Shown piece by piece: positions 1 through 10,165 of a stretch of 64,000 nucleotides of DNA. Origin of the DNA: Aldrovandia affinis. Lineage: Eukaryota > Chordata > Actinopteri > Notacanthiformes > Halosauridae. Both the position numbers and the translations under genes were made by a program. The stretch spans positions 2,187,001 to 2,251,000 of the forward strand of contig JAINUG010000115.1 in the NCBI GenBank assembly GCA_029706075.1, in the 5' to 3' direction. Position 1 is the first letter of the stretch, and each line of letters starts with the position of its first letter. Below the pieces are notes generated by a model that saw only the letters and a list, made by a program, of their open reading frames with translations, did not search any database and was not told the DNA's origin.

Positions 1-812
1 AGAATCCATCCCTTCCTTACCACGTACTCTACCCAGCTCCTGGTCCAAGCAATGGTACTGTCCCGCTTGGACTACTGCAACTCGCTCCTGGCTGGCCTTC
101 CCGCATCTGCCATCAGACCCCTGCAACTCATCCAGAATGCTGCAGCCCGTCTGGTCTACAACCTTCCTAGACACTCCCATGTCACCCCCCTGCTCACTAC
201 CCTCCACTGGCTGCCTGTTATCAAATTCAGGACATTAGTCCAGCATACCGGGCAGTCAAGGGATCAGCCCCAACATACCTCCTCAAGATCTTCAAACCCT
301 ACACACCTGCCAGACCACTCCGTTCTGCTACCTCAGGACGCCTAGCACCTCCCCCCCTCCGCACCTGCGCTTCCCGGTCACGTCTCCTGTCGGTTCTGGC
401 TCCACGATGGTGGAATGACCTTCCTGTGGAAGTCAGAACAGCTGAGACCCCGGCCACCTTCAAGCGACGACTGAAGACTCACCTCTTCAGGGTGCACCTC
501 TCCCCGTAGTCCGGTTTTTGTTAAATTTAGGGACATGCTTAGTTTTACACATGTCTACTTGTTTATGTATTGTATTAGGCTTAGGCATTATTTTCTGCAT
601 TGATTGCTTTATTGCTACCGTTGAATTGTGGCTACAGATTTACCTACAGGGTCCAAGTTTAACTATGTGGTTGCTCCTAGCACCCAGGAACTGTACTTCC
701 CACTAGGGTGGCTTTCAGCTAAACTGTTCTTGACTACGGTTAACACTTTGTTGTACGTCGCTCTGGATAAGAGCGTCTGCCAAATGCCTGTAATGTAATA
801 ATAATGTAATGT
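1..812 (+). mobile_element. L2-type LINE, 3' end fragment (cut by window edge)
   Basis: The 52-230 frame reads SRLDYCNSLLAGLPASA and LQLIQNAAARLVYNLPR, then LHWLPV, which is the classic C-terminal end of the L2/CR1-type reverse transcriptase ORF. The frame shifts near 230; a second frame carries on with YRAVKGSAPTYLLKIF, LAPRWWNDLPVEVR and TFKRRLKTHLF and stops at the TAG near 509. A 3' UTR of about 240 nt follows and ends in the conserved stem-loop CGCTCTGGATAAGAGCG (759-775) and a TGTAATGTAAT-like tail. This tail is typical of fish L2 elements such as eel UnaL2. The coding part is broken; most of the element lies outside or was never copied. Confidence 0.9.
52..509 (+). pseudogene. L2 reverse transcriptase C-terminus, frameshifted
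   Basis: This is the decayed coding end of the LINE at the left edge. At least one frameshift near 230 separates the SRLDYCNSLL half from the WWNDLPVEVR half. Only the end of the ORF is present; the catalytic palm motif is not in the window. Confidence 0.85.
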
Positions 813-3290
813 TAACACTCAAATGCCCTTGTTTAAGTTTCAGCACTCTGAATATTGAACTCAAGTGGTATTATGTGTTCAAACCCCACACTTATCCAAC
901 ATGTAAAATATATTTTCTTGATTTAATTGAATAATCAATGTTAACAATGATTTGTAACACTTGTAACACACATTCGTTTTTAATTGTATTACGGTAAATT
1001 TGAAAAGCTACAATTTACAGGGGCAACAACTGGTTTGGAACCCGCAACCTTTGGATTACTGGTGCAGTGGTTTTACTGTGTATGTTACAGGGCAAGCTCT
1101 TCAGCAATGGAATCTAGAATTAATGAATGAAGAGGAATGAATAGCCAAGCATTAGCTGCAAATTACATATAACAACAAAATTACATTTAACAAAATATGC
1201 ATATTACAAGCAAGAAAGTTTAAAGTGAAACATACATGTATGTGCAAGTGCTTTGTGATACATAGAAATAATTTAAGTTTCAGAATTACACACATTGTGT
1301 CTTGTTTAGGACAATGTGCCCTACAATTCAGAATATGTTTCAAATCAATAGACCTGAATTAAATACAGTATTTTGAATGGGCACACCCATATGAACAGCT
1401 AAAAAAATACATGTCAATCGGACTTAGGGTTCATGAGAAGACGTTTATTTTGTGTTTTTCATGTAAAGGAAAAGCTACCGAGGGGAAAATCATAGGTCCT
1501 TGATTTGTTCTATGAGAGAAAATAATTTTGACAATAACCCTAAGAATTATATTTTTTCAAAATGTGCATTTTCAATAATCTGCTATAGCGCCAGCATTTG
1601 GTCAATTGGTGTCATACTGTCAGGGCATATTCTTGACACAGTCCTCGACAAACATGCCAAGTTTGGTGAGTGTTTTGGTGAGTATATTTGAGAATTCATG
1701 TGGATTTTACAGCCATTTTTGCAAAAGTGGCTGAAGAAAATAATAAAAACTAGTAGAAAAACAATAGCGTTCCAACACTTACGGTGCTTGGATCCCTAAT
1801 AATAATCATTGCTGCATCAGTTAAGACATGATGTTTGCACAATGTATTTTTGATGTTGCAAAAACATTAATCAGACAGTAAGAACCTTTTGTTGAGAGAA
1901 CGTAACAGACTGAAACTTCAGCACAAGTGTGCACAACTCCCCTTTGCAATATCATTCCACCCGACCCCTTAAGCCTAAATAAACGATTTAATCTGTTGAA
2001 TTGGATGAGTACTACTCTCCTCCACAGAAGCCTGGATAAAATGAAAATGAAAAAAAACCTACTGCATGTACAACAGCCCATGCTCCATTAAATATGCAAA
2101 AACGACCCGCAGCCAAAAACAAAAGCATTACGGAAAATTGATTGTGCCAGCCAGAGTCAGACATCATCATCGCAATCATGGTTGTGCTTCCCCTCCTGAC
2201 CCCTTGGCTGGCGACTCGGTGTCGTTCCCTGTGCGATACCTGATAATGAGTGGCCCTGCAGTCATGCTGCAGACAGCCTGGTCTGGGGAGACAGGTTTTG
2301 ACTGTGTGCCGCACCAGGTGTAAGCATGAGAAAAACTAGGCCACAGGTTTCCAGACTGATGGGGCTGGGGGGGGGCGAAGGCACTGGCAATTATGAGAGG
2401 ACGGGTCAGTGTTGGGGGCCACATGCTTATTAATATGAACGTGGCACAGGCACAGTGGTGGGGGGGGCTGGGTGGTTGGTTCTTCTGTCCAATCCTCCCC
2501 AAATCAATAAACATCCCATAATGCTGAGAGAGATCTGATTAATTGCTCTCTAGGGTTTTGGGAAGCTGCAAATCTGTCAAGGTTTACACAGACAGTAAAG
2601 TGCATTTGAATGAGCGTTCAGAATGTCCAAATGACATTGAGGCACCATTGATTCTATGCCTTTTTTGTAGGTGTATGTATTTAGGTCCTCAGTATGTATG
2701 TAGGTCTGTATGTAGGTCCTTAGCCAAAAATAGTTAATGTTCTCTTCCCCATCTGTTGCCACATAACTGTAGAAGCAGCTACCCCGTGGTACAATTTCCA
2801 ATGCATTTTGACTGGAGGAAGGCTTCCTGTTCTAGAAATGTAAACAATATTTCAAAGGCTCTGTTCAATGCAGAGAGCAGCCCAAAACAGAACCCTAGTC
2901 CAAATCAAATAGTTTTCCACTGCTTCTTGTGAGGAACTCAAAAATGTCAAAAAAACGATTATGTTGTTTCTTACTTAAGGAACAGTTGTGTGTTCCGTCA
3001 TGTAACAAATCCAATTCTATAAGCCATGATTGAAGTACATAATTATGGTAGTACATATATAAGACTTCCCTTACTAAATGTTTGTGTTTGTTGGCCATTA
3101 AGACACAGAAACAGTTTAAGAACCTCAACCTCAGCTATTACGTTCTTGGACAGCATACGTTTAAATAATTTAAATAAATTATTATATAATTACATTTTTA
3201 TACAGTCTAAACACATCCTGGAAGAACCATTAAACAATAAACCCTGCCCACACAAAATTTTAGTATATCCTCATAAAAACACATACCCAG
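813..3290. other. Intronic sequence, no gene seen
   Basis: This is AT-rich intron of pde4d. There is a short G-run cluster at 2365-2380 and 2460-2468 and a diverged TATGTAGG-type repeat near 2685-2720. The stretch 2150-2420 is less AT-rich than its surroundings, but I recognise nothing in it. No exon-like frame with splice sites was found. Confidence 0.6.
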
Positions 3291-3600
3291 TTAATTCTGT
3301 AGTAAGAAAAATAATGGTGGCAGAGAGGGGAACGAGGCAAAAGTCACAGAGAAGCTGGAAGTGTTGGCCCAAATGTTTCTGTCTCTACTACCCGACCTGG
3401 CAAGCTGTTCCAGGCATTGACAACTCTCTGTGAAAAGAAACATTGTGAAATATCCGTGTGGAATTTGCCTTTGAACTAATTTCCACCTGTGGCCTCTTGT
3501 TCCGCTGACCCCACTTATCTTTAAAAATCTTTGGTAGTTCACTTTGTTAATCCCTTTGTCACATTTCAAGATCTTATGAGCACTTGTTTGTTTTATTTTT
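3291..3600 (-). mobile_element. CR1-like LINE 3' coding remnant
   Basis: The minus-strand frame reads NYQRFLKISG, then GTRGHRWKLVQRQ, a degenerate FTESCQCLEQLA and trailing low-similarity sequence. GTRGHxxKL followed by a run like FSQRVVNAWNSLP is the conserved C-terminal signature of CR1/Rex1-like fish LINEs; a cleaner copy of the second motif is at 21937-21975. It is a short, decayed 3' fragment with no RT palm. Confidence 0.65.
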
Positions 3601-3865
3601 GCAAAGTTATTACCTGAGTGTCAGGTGCCCATTAAGCGCATCACATTAGAATATGTGCATCCAGAAAATAAGCTCTTAAGTCATTGAGCACCAGAAAAAA
3701 GGCTAACTGCACATCAGTGGAGTCAGAATAGAGCACAGAAAATCTGAATAAGGTCCATGTGCCGAGTGATGAAAAACAAGCGTCTCCTCTCAGAAGTGTT
3801 TAAGGGAAAGATACGCATGTGTAACTCAAGCCACAATAACCCACTAAGATGTTATTATTTTATTT

Positions 3866-4178
3866 CAAATTTTTCCCCGTTTTTTCTCCCAATTTTGTTG
3901 CCAATTATACCCTCTATTTATCTCAATTCACCCTCCCCCAAGGAGGGCGAGACGTTATTTCCGGGCCAATTTTTATCCGCCTCTTCCGAGACGGAAATCT
4001 ACCACGGACGCCTTTTTTCTGCTCTTCGACAGACTCGTGCCGGCTCACCCTCCCCCCTTCCCCGGAGGCGGACAGCCAAACACAGCCTCCAATCGGAGCT
4101 GACGACCACAGCCGGTCTGGTAGAGACGCGGGTTTTGAACCGCGTCCCTGATAGGCAGTGCACACCACATCGGATCAC
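3866..4178 (-). mobile_element. SINE-like repeat, family also at 46231, 54726 and 62996
   Basis: The left end (TTTTCTCCCAATTTTG, CCAATTATACCCTCTATTT) matches the left ends of the copies at 46231 and 62996. The right end contains GGTTTTGAACCGCGTCCC, resembling a reversed tRNA B-box region, so the element reads from high to low coordinates. The centre has the CCGAGACGG and GGCGGACAGCCAA segments seen in the better copy at 46231. It is diverged and carries no coding capacity. Confidence 0.65.
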
Positions 4179-4485
4179 TAATATGTCATTTTGATGCCAT
4201 GTTCAGCACATTGAACATTTTTGGAAGTTTTCTTCCTTTATTACTTTGGGTATGAGTTATCTATATGTCTTGTTTGAATAAGTCCTTGGTTAAATGTTCC
4301 TCCCCAAATACTGCATGCCTCCATTTCAAAAGGCCATAGTTTGAAGGCGCAAAAGCCGGTTCTAGTACATACACAACTGGTTTTTCATGTTTGGGAGCAA
4401 GGCACCATTTCTTTCAAACACCTCCTCCTTCCACGGTTGGTTTCTGAGATGCAATGCTCGTGAAATCCATTCACCTTGTTGCTGT
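4179..4485. other. Intronic sequence, nothing recognised
   Basis: This is unique-looking intron between two SINEs. I see no motif or frame worth calling. Confidence 0.5.
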
Positions 4486-4650
4486 CTAATAATAATATAA
4501 TAATATATGCCATTTAGCAGACGCCTTTATACAAAGCGACTTACAGAAGTGAACGCATACATTTTTCAGTAGATGTGGTCCCAGTGGGAATCAAACCCAC
4601 AACCTACGCATTGTGGGCACCATGCTCTACCTACTGAGCCACACAGAACC
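4486..4650 (-). mobile_element. tRNA-derived SINE with L2-type tail
   Basis: Read on the minus strand, the head contains an A-box-like TGGCTCAGTAGGTAGAGCAT and a B-box-like GGTTTGATTCC. It is followed by CACATCTACTGAAAAATGTATGCG and the L2-type tail GTCGCTTTGTATAAAGGCGTC with CTGCTAAATG. Another copy lies on the plus strand at 44021. The element depends on an L2-type LINE for mobility through the shared tail. Confidence 0.85.
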
Positions 4651-5389
4651 ATTATCTAACCACAGAACCACTGTCTATGCATGAATATTGATGGATTGGC
4701 AGGAAACGATTCTATAGTTAATAAACGAGAAAGCATTCGCAATCTTGAACAAGTTGAGGTATCAGGGGAGAATTAGCTAATTAATTTGTTTCAGCTCCAG
4801 CAAAATGCCATGGGAGACATTTTGACATTTTAAAGGAATCATTACAGAATAATTCAATCAATTAAACTACCAAGGCCCTTACTCAGGTGCTGCTGATTCA
4901 GTCTTTCATATTGTCAATAAGGAGTTATGCAAATATGATTAAAATATCGGAGTGGCTTACAAACCTTTCATTCATCAATACTAATGACATAAACTAGGCA
5001 AATTACAACTAACGGCCCTTCCTACAGTGCAAATGTATGCATTTATCTTATTATTAATTTCAAAATAAGAATACACATTTTTGTGAGCGTTTTCTTATTA
5101 GAAACTATTATTATCATGAACCCCCCACTGTTAAACATGTTTTTTTACAACATCTAGTGAAAACATCTAGTGATTGCTTGCTTGATACACTTACAACGCA
5201 CACAAGGCTGATAAAAATTATCAATACTGTAGTTTAAATGATTTAATGTGGCTGAAAAATGAAATTCATGCAAAATATATGTCTAAGTCTATAAATGTTC
5301 AAAAATCTAAAATATGGAAAATGGTAGCATCAAGAAAACTTAAATATGTATATATATGTTTATATAGAACCAGGGTTCTGTCCCGTATC
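4651..5389. other. Intronic sequence, nothing recognised
   Basis: This is AT-rich intron with no repeat family or coding frame that I can identify. Confidence 0.5.
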
Positions 5390-6220
5390 TTAAATATAGC
5401 TGAAAGATTCACAGCTACATGGGTCAAGGAAGATATTACACTTGCCCTTGACCAATGCAGTTTGGAAGCAGGGCTGGGAGGTCATCTACCCATGCCCTGG
5501 TTAACCTGCTGCATGACCTATCCACCAAAAGCACCAGACTTTTCAAAGGCATTTGACAAATTTGACCTCGCCATAGTTCTCTAGTGCCATGGCTATGCAG
5601 TTTTGCATCTAACTGCAGGCATAGGGTGTGGTACCAGGACTCACAGGGGGAGTAGCTAAGGGAACCCTGCTCAGTCCCCCCTGATATTCCTAGCCATCAT
5701 CGGCAGTGCCACCCGTGATACTGACAACTGCTGGAAGTATGTGGATGATCTCAACCTGGTCCACTTCTGTCCAGGAAAAGCCATCACCACCCCCCAGGTA
5801 ACCCTAAACAACCTTGATAAATGGGCCAGCCATAAGTCAATCAACCCCACTAAGTGCAATGTTCTGCCCATATCCTTTGCAAAAGTCCCTATCAAGCCCT
5901 CCTACCACTATCCCTCGCCAGACAAAACCTCCAAATCTATGACTCAGTGAAAGTCCTAGGGGGTCATCATTCAAAAAGACCTAAAAAGGGAACAAACACA
6001 CCACAGCAATAATAATCAAGGTCAATACAAAACCTTTCATTCTCCACCAATTAAAATGTGTACACAGTGTACATCTGCCTAGCCCTGGAGTATGCAGCTC
6101 CTGTGTGGTTGGGCAAACAAAACTGCTGGAGCGCGTGATCCTACACCAGCTACACCGGGTCACTCTCCAGACCCTACAACCACCCACCCTGAATGACAAA
6201 CGGCTCAGCATCTGTACAGA
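5390..6220 (+). mobile_element. Degenerate non-LTR retrotransposon, RT region
   Basis: Fragments in shifting frames give DFSKAFDKFDLA near 5540-5575 (motif A), GNPAQSPLIFLAIIGS-like text near 5660-5705, YVDDLNLVHFCPG at 5739-5777 (the palm motif), then LNNLDKWASHKSINPTKCNVL, and a VLGVII-like segment near 5955. ALEYAAPVWLG near 6085-6115 is the post-RT LINE segment. The arrangement is that of a LINE reverse transcriptase of the CR1/I/Jockey group. Stops and frameshifts show it is long dead. I cannot place the clade. Confidence 0.75.
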
Positions 6221-7907
6221 CTTTGTAAACTCACTTATCACAACCAAGGGCGTAACGTTCTTGTGCACATTGGTGGGGACCATACCAAGCAGGGGTCTGT
6301 ACATTTCTGTAACTTTTGGATAATGAAATAACTGTCAGTAATTGAATAAAACCTTATAAATCCTTAACACTTCTCAATGTTCACCCTTAAACCTTAATTT
6401 TAAGAATTGTGATCACATTTCCCGCATTTCTGTAGATTCTGGGGAATACAATAACCTGACAATTCTTTTCACCATGGTGTGTAGGGTATGGCTACATAGC
6501 GATTGACAAACACAGAGCAAAGCATTGCATAGTTTACAACAATATAACACCACAGAATAAGAAGAAAGGCTACACTCTTTCTCCCATACACACACACACA
6601 CACACATACTTCTCACACACCACTGATCATGTGGCAGCTGCTTGCCAGGGTACAATAAGAGTAGGTCACATATCCACAAAATATCAAATATCAAGGTTTG
6701 TCTATTTTAATCTTAAATATCAAGATGTGTCCATTTCAAACATTTCTTTGTATAATCCTGAGAGAATATAGCTACATAGTTTACTTTAAAGGAAAGTCAT
6801 CACAAGTTTCTGCGGCCCAAGGAGAACTCTCCACTCCCCACACCATTCTTCTGCACACTGATCAATAGACACTAACGTCTCACTCCCAGCACTCATAGGC
6901 ATGCACACATACCCACACAAACACATTGGACAGTACATATTGATACACGGTGTGAAATATTTAATCCTTTCATCCCTTATTATTGTATAAGATGATGTAT
7001 TGTTATCCCTGTAAATACCCATGCATTTCAATGATTATATAAAGTAAAGTAAAGTAGTAAAACTACCTCAGGTTATTTTTGACACAAGAAAGCTCAATTA
7101 TGAAAATTGCTTTACAAGAAATTATGTTGTCATGTAAGACTTTTTTTTAAACTGAACTATTTTGATACATATATTCAAATAATATTTATACAATGATGAG
7201 ATGGAGTAACGTGAGGTAACTTTAACTTTAACATTTAGATATACTGTAGCAGTAGGCCTATGCAATACATGAAACTGAACATGTGCCAGATCGGGACAAT
7301 CATAAATAATCATGAAATGTCTGCATCAGCAGCTAACAGGAGCAATGGGCTGTCTCCTCTAAGGCAAGGGGATTTGGATTGCAGTCTCTGTATATCTTCC
7401 CAATGTGCAATGCATTCAGGTTATCTTTGACTTCTCTGTTATTTTCGTGAAAAAAAGGATCGTCGAAAGAAGAAATAGGGATGACAGTGTGGTATAGGAG
7501 TTGTGGGGGAACGGGGGCGGGGTGTTGATTTGTGACCAGTGGGCAGAATTATGTTCTGCTGTTGTAGCATTGAGAAGGATACTTAACCCGATCCGCTCCA
7601 GAATGTATCCGGTTGAATGCATGGGTAATTCATGTGTGCAATATAAAACACTGCTGATAAGGGCATCTGCACAGCGAGCAAATAACATACGGTCATTCCC
7701 TATTTTCCACTATCGGTGTCAAAAGGAACAGACCCCTTACCTCTCTGCATCCCTTATTACGAGTTCATTTATAAAACACGTTGAACCGTTCTGTAAAGGC
7801 CTCGCAGGTGTAATTACAATTCCACAGTTTGTCTGTGACAACAACGTCGTGGCTATGCCCCCCAGATTCAGAAAGCAAGGCCGATTTATATTTTGTATAA
7901 ATATATA
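6221..7907. other. Intronic sequence with a short CA tract
   Basis: It holds a (CA) microsatellite at about 6587-6606. A GAGCGTAAC-like end near 6250 hints at another old insert, but no partner end was found. No exon seen. Confidence 0.5.
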
Positions 7908-8216
7908 CAGGTAACTGCCAAAATAACAGAAATACTTGAGTAAACCATATGCCGCGGCCATCACACCAGATCTCAACCCAATTTAACACTTACGGGAGAT
8001 TCTGGAGTGGCACCTGAGACAGCGTTTTCCACCACCATCAAAAAAACACCAAATGGTGGAATTTCTTGTGGAAGAATGGTGTTGCATCCCTCCAATAGAG
8101 CTCCAGACATTTGTAGAATCTACATCAAGGAATATTGAAGCTGTTCTGGCGGCTCATGATGGCCCAACACCCTATTAAGACACTGTTGGTGTTTCCTTTA
8201 TTTTGGCAGTTACCTG
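7908..8216 (+). mobile_element. Internally deleted Tc1/mariner element
   Basis: The left end CAGGTAACTGCCAAAATAA is mirrored by the right end, whose reverse complement reads CAGGTAACTGCCAAAATAAA. A TA dinucleotide precedes the left end. The inside keeps only the transposase C-terminus: ITPDLNPI with a stop after it, LEWHLRQRFPP, and VESTSRNIEAVLAAHDGP. It is about 309 bp long and has lost the DNA-binding domain and most of the DDE core. The right end runs directly into a long TG microsatellite. Confidence 0.88.
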
Positions 8217-8226
8217 TGTATGTATG

Positions 8227-8290
<64 letters not shown>
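8217..8290. repeat. (TG)n microsatellite
   Basis: A short TA-rich lead is followed by about 26 uninterrupted TG units. It abuts the right end of the deleted Tc1 element. Confidence 0.98.
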
Positions 8291-8291
<1 letters not shown>

Positions 8292-9760
8292 ATGTATGCA
8301 TGAGTGTGCATGTGGGTTTTTTGTGTTCTCCAGCAGTCACGATAAAGTAAGAGACAGCTCACATTCTGCAGAACTGCAGTGACAAGAAGAGACTGGTTGG
8401 TAATAATGGGGTGTGTGCTGACTAACACATTTACGGCAAACACTGTAGTAAGCAGCTGTGGCCCTTAACTGTAACTTTGGACTTGTTTATGTCCTGAGTT
8501 GTAGCAGGGCCAAGCGAAATAAATCAGATCAGGAAACACAGTTATCCAAGTGGATACTTGGGAGAGGCTCATTGTTATCATCACATTAAATGACACAAAA
8601 TCTGGCAGTCATATGAGACATGATTGCAAATGCATCCATTTATTATGCATTTCTTTCTCTGCTGTTGTCTAAGATAATTGAGCCTGAGATTCATAGTGGT
8701 TTGGGGGATGGGGGGGGAGGGGGGCTCCTTCTGCTACCAGCACTTGGTGAAATGTGGCTGATGCAACTTTCCGACGGAATTAGTCCTCCGGGAAAAGCAG
8801 ACCTCCTTGCTGCAAAGAACTGGAGCATTACTGGCTCCCGGAGATATGTACTTGCTTCCAACCTGACCTAAACTAACAGTATGTGTTACATAGCGTCTCC
8901 GGAGGTGTTCCGGTATAATGAATATATTCAGCCGCTAAAAGAAATAAGCCTGATTCACCTATAGGATGCAGTTTGACAGACAGATTTGTCCTTTTGGATC
9001 TTTTGGTCAGCGAAAGTCAGTAAGCAGAATGTGTTGAATATATGACCTGCGGGTGTTCCATTACTAACCGTGCTCATTTGTAATTACTGTAGCATGGAGA
9101 TTATGAGCTGTCTGCTGCTTTGCCATGGCCTTGAGCACCGTTGCTGATGAATTTGATCACAAATAAAAAACCCAAATAAACAAAAGCCCCTCATGCCTTT
9201 AGGAATCTCAGGGGCCTATCCACAGCGATGTTGTCAGGGTCAAACTGTGGAATCTGAATTTCACCTTTGGCAACTTTGTGGGACAAATCCACATTTGCAT
9301 TCCAAAAATAAAGCACAATTTAATAATGTTGTTTCTCAATGTAAAAAAAGTTCTCACTAAACAAGGCATATACTCTCTGTATAAAACACAATTCCTAAAA
9401 TTGGTCTGCATACTGAATTCCTTTGATTCAAATTTCAGATAAAATTCCTCCCCCACATGCTTGTTGATCAGGCTCTAGTGAAACACCCGTGGGTGTGCCA
9501 TTATTAACCACAATACCTGAGAATGTGCGACCCCAGATAGTCAGGGATCCTGGAGTGCTGGACTATATACATGGATGTCCTATTCACGTCTGTGTTAGGC
9601 TGTGACGGAGAGATGCATCTTCTCTGAATAAGGTCCGACCGGCTGTTTACTGAAATCAAACTGTAATGCAAATCATACTCCTTTATCTAAGAGTTAGAGT
9701 TATGCACCAAACAGGCAGCAATGCAGTAAGTGGAAGCTCAAATCCCTCAACTAAAAATTG
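8291..9760. other. Intronic sequence, nothing recognised
   Basis: There is a G-rich run at 8705-8725. No splice-flanked coding frame or transposon end identified. Confidence 0.5.
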
Positions 9761-9764
9761 AGAC

Positions 9765-10165
9765 GAAAGAGATGAGAGCATACTGTGAAGGATGATAATG
9801 TGTTACAAATGTGGGACATTAATCCAGACGGAGTGCGGGACACACGGAGCACATGCCACGGCGACAGAGAGCACAGGACGGAGACAGTGGAGATGGAGAG
9901 AGTGCGATGCGGACAGAGTGGAACACAAAAGCCACGGGACAGAGACAGAGAGAGAGAGAGAGAGAGTAGGACACAGAGCATGGAGCACAGGGAAAGTAGG
10001 ACACAGACACAAAGACAGCCCTACACAAACATGATGAGCACAGATCACAGAGACCGCGTGGGCCACAGACAGAAATAGAAGAACAGAGACAATTCACAGG
10101 ACACAGAATTCATAGAACACAAAGAGCAGGGCAGAGAGGGTGGGACAGTCAGACAGTCAGATTGA
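9765..10165. repeat. Degenerate purine-rich minisatellite (ACAGAG / GGACACAG)
   Basis: The plus strand is strongly purine-biased, built from drifting copies of ACAGAG, GGACACAGA and GAGCACAG, with a pure (GA) run at 9943-9966. Most frames in both directions stay open because of the repeat, not because of coding selection. Confidence 0.85.

Noticed and set aside
3026-3433. 135-codon plus-strand frame
   Set aside because: It overlaps the CR1-like remnant on the other strand and has no recognisable content.
9785-10097. Several overlapping frames of 80-97 codons on both strands
   Set aside because: They are produced by the ACAGAG-type minisatellite; composition, not coding, keeps them open.
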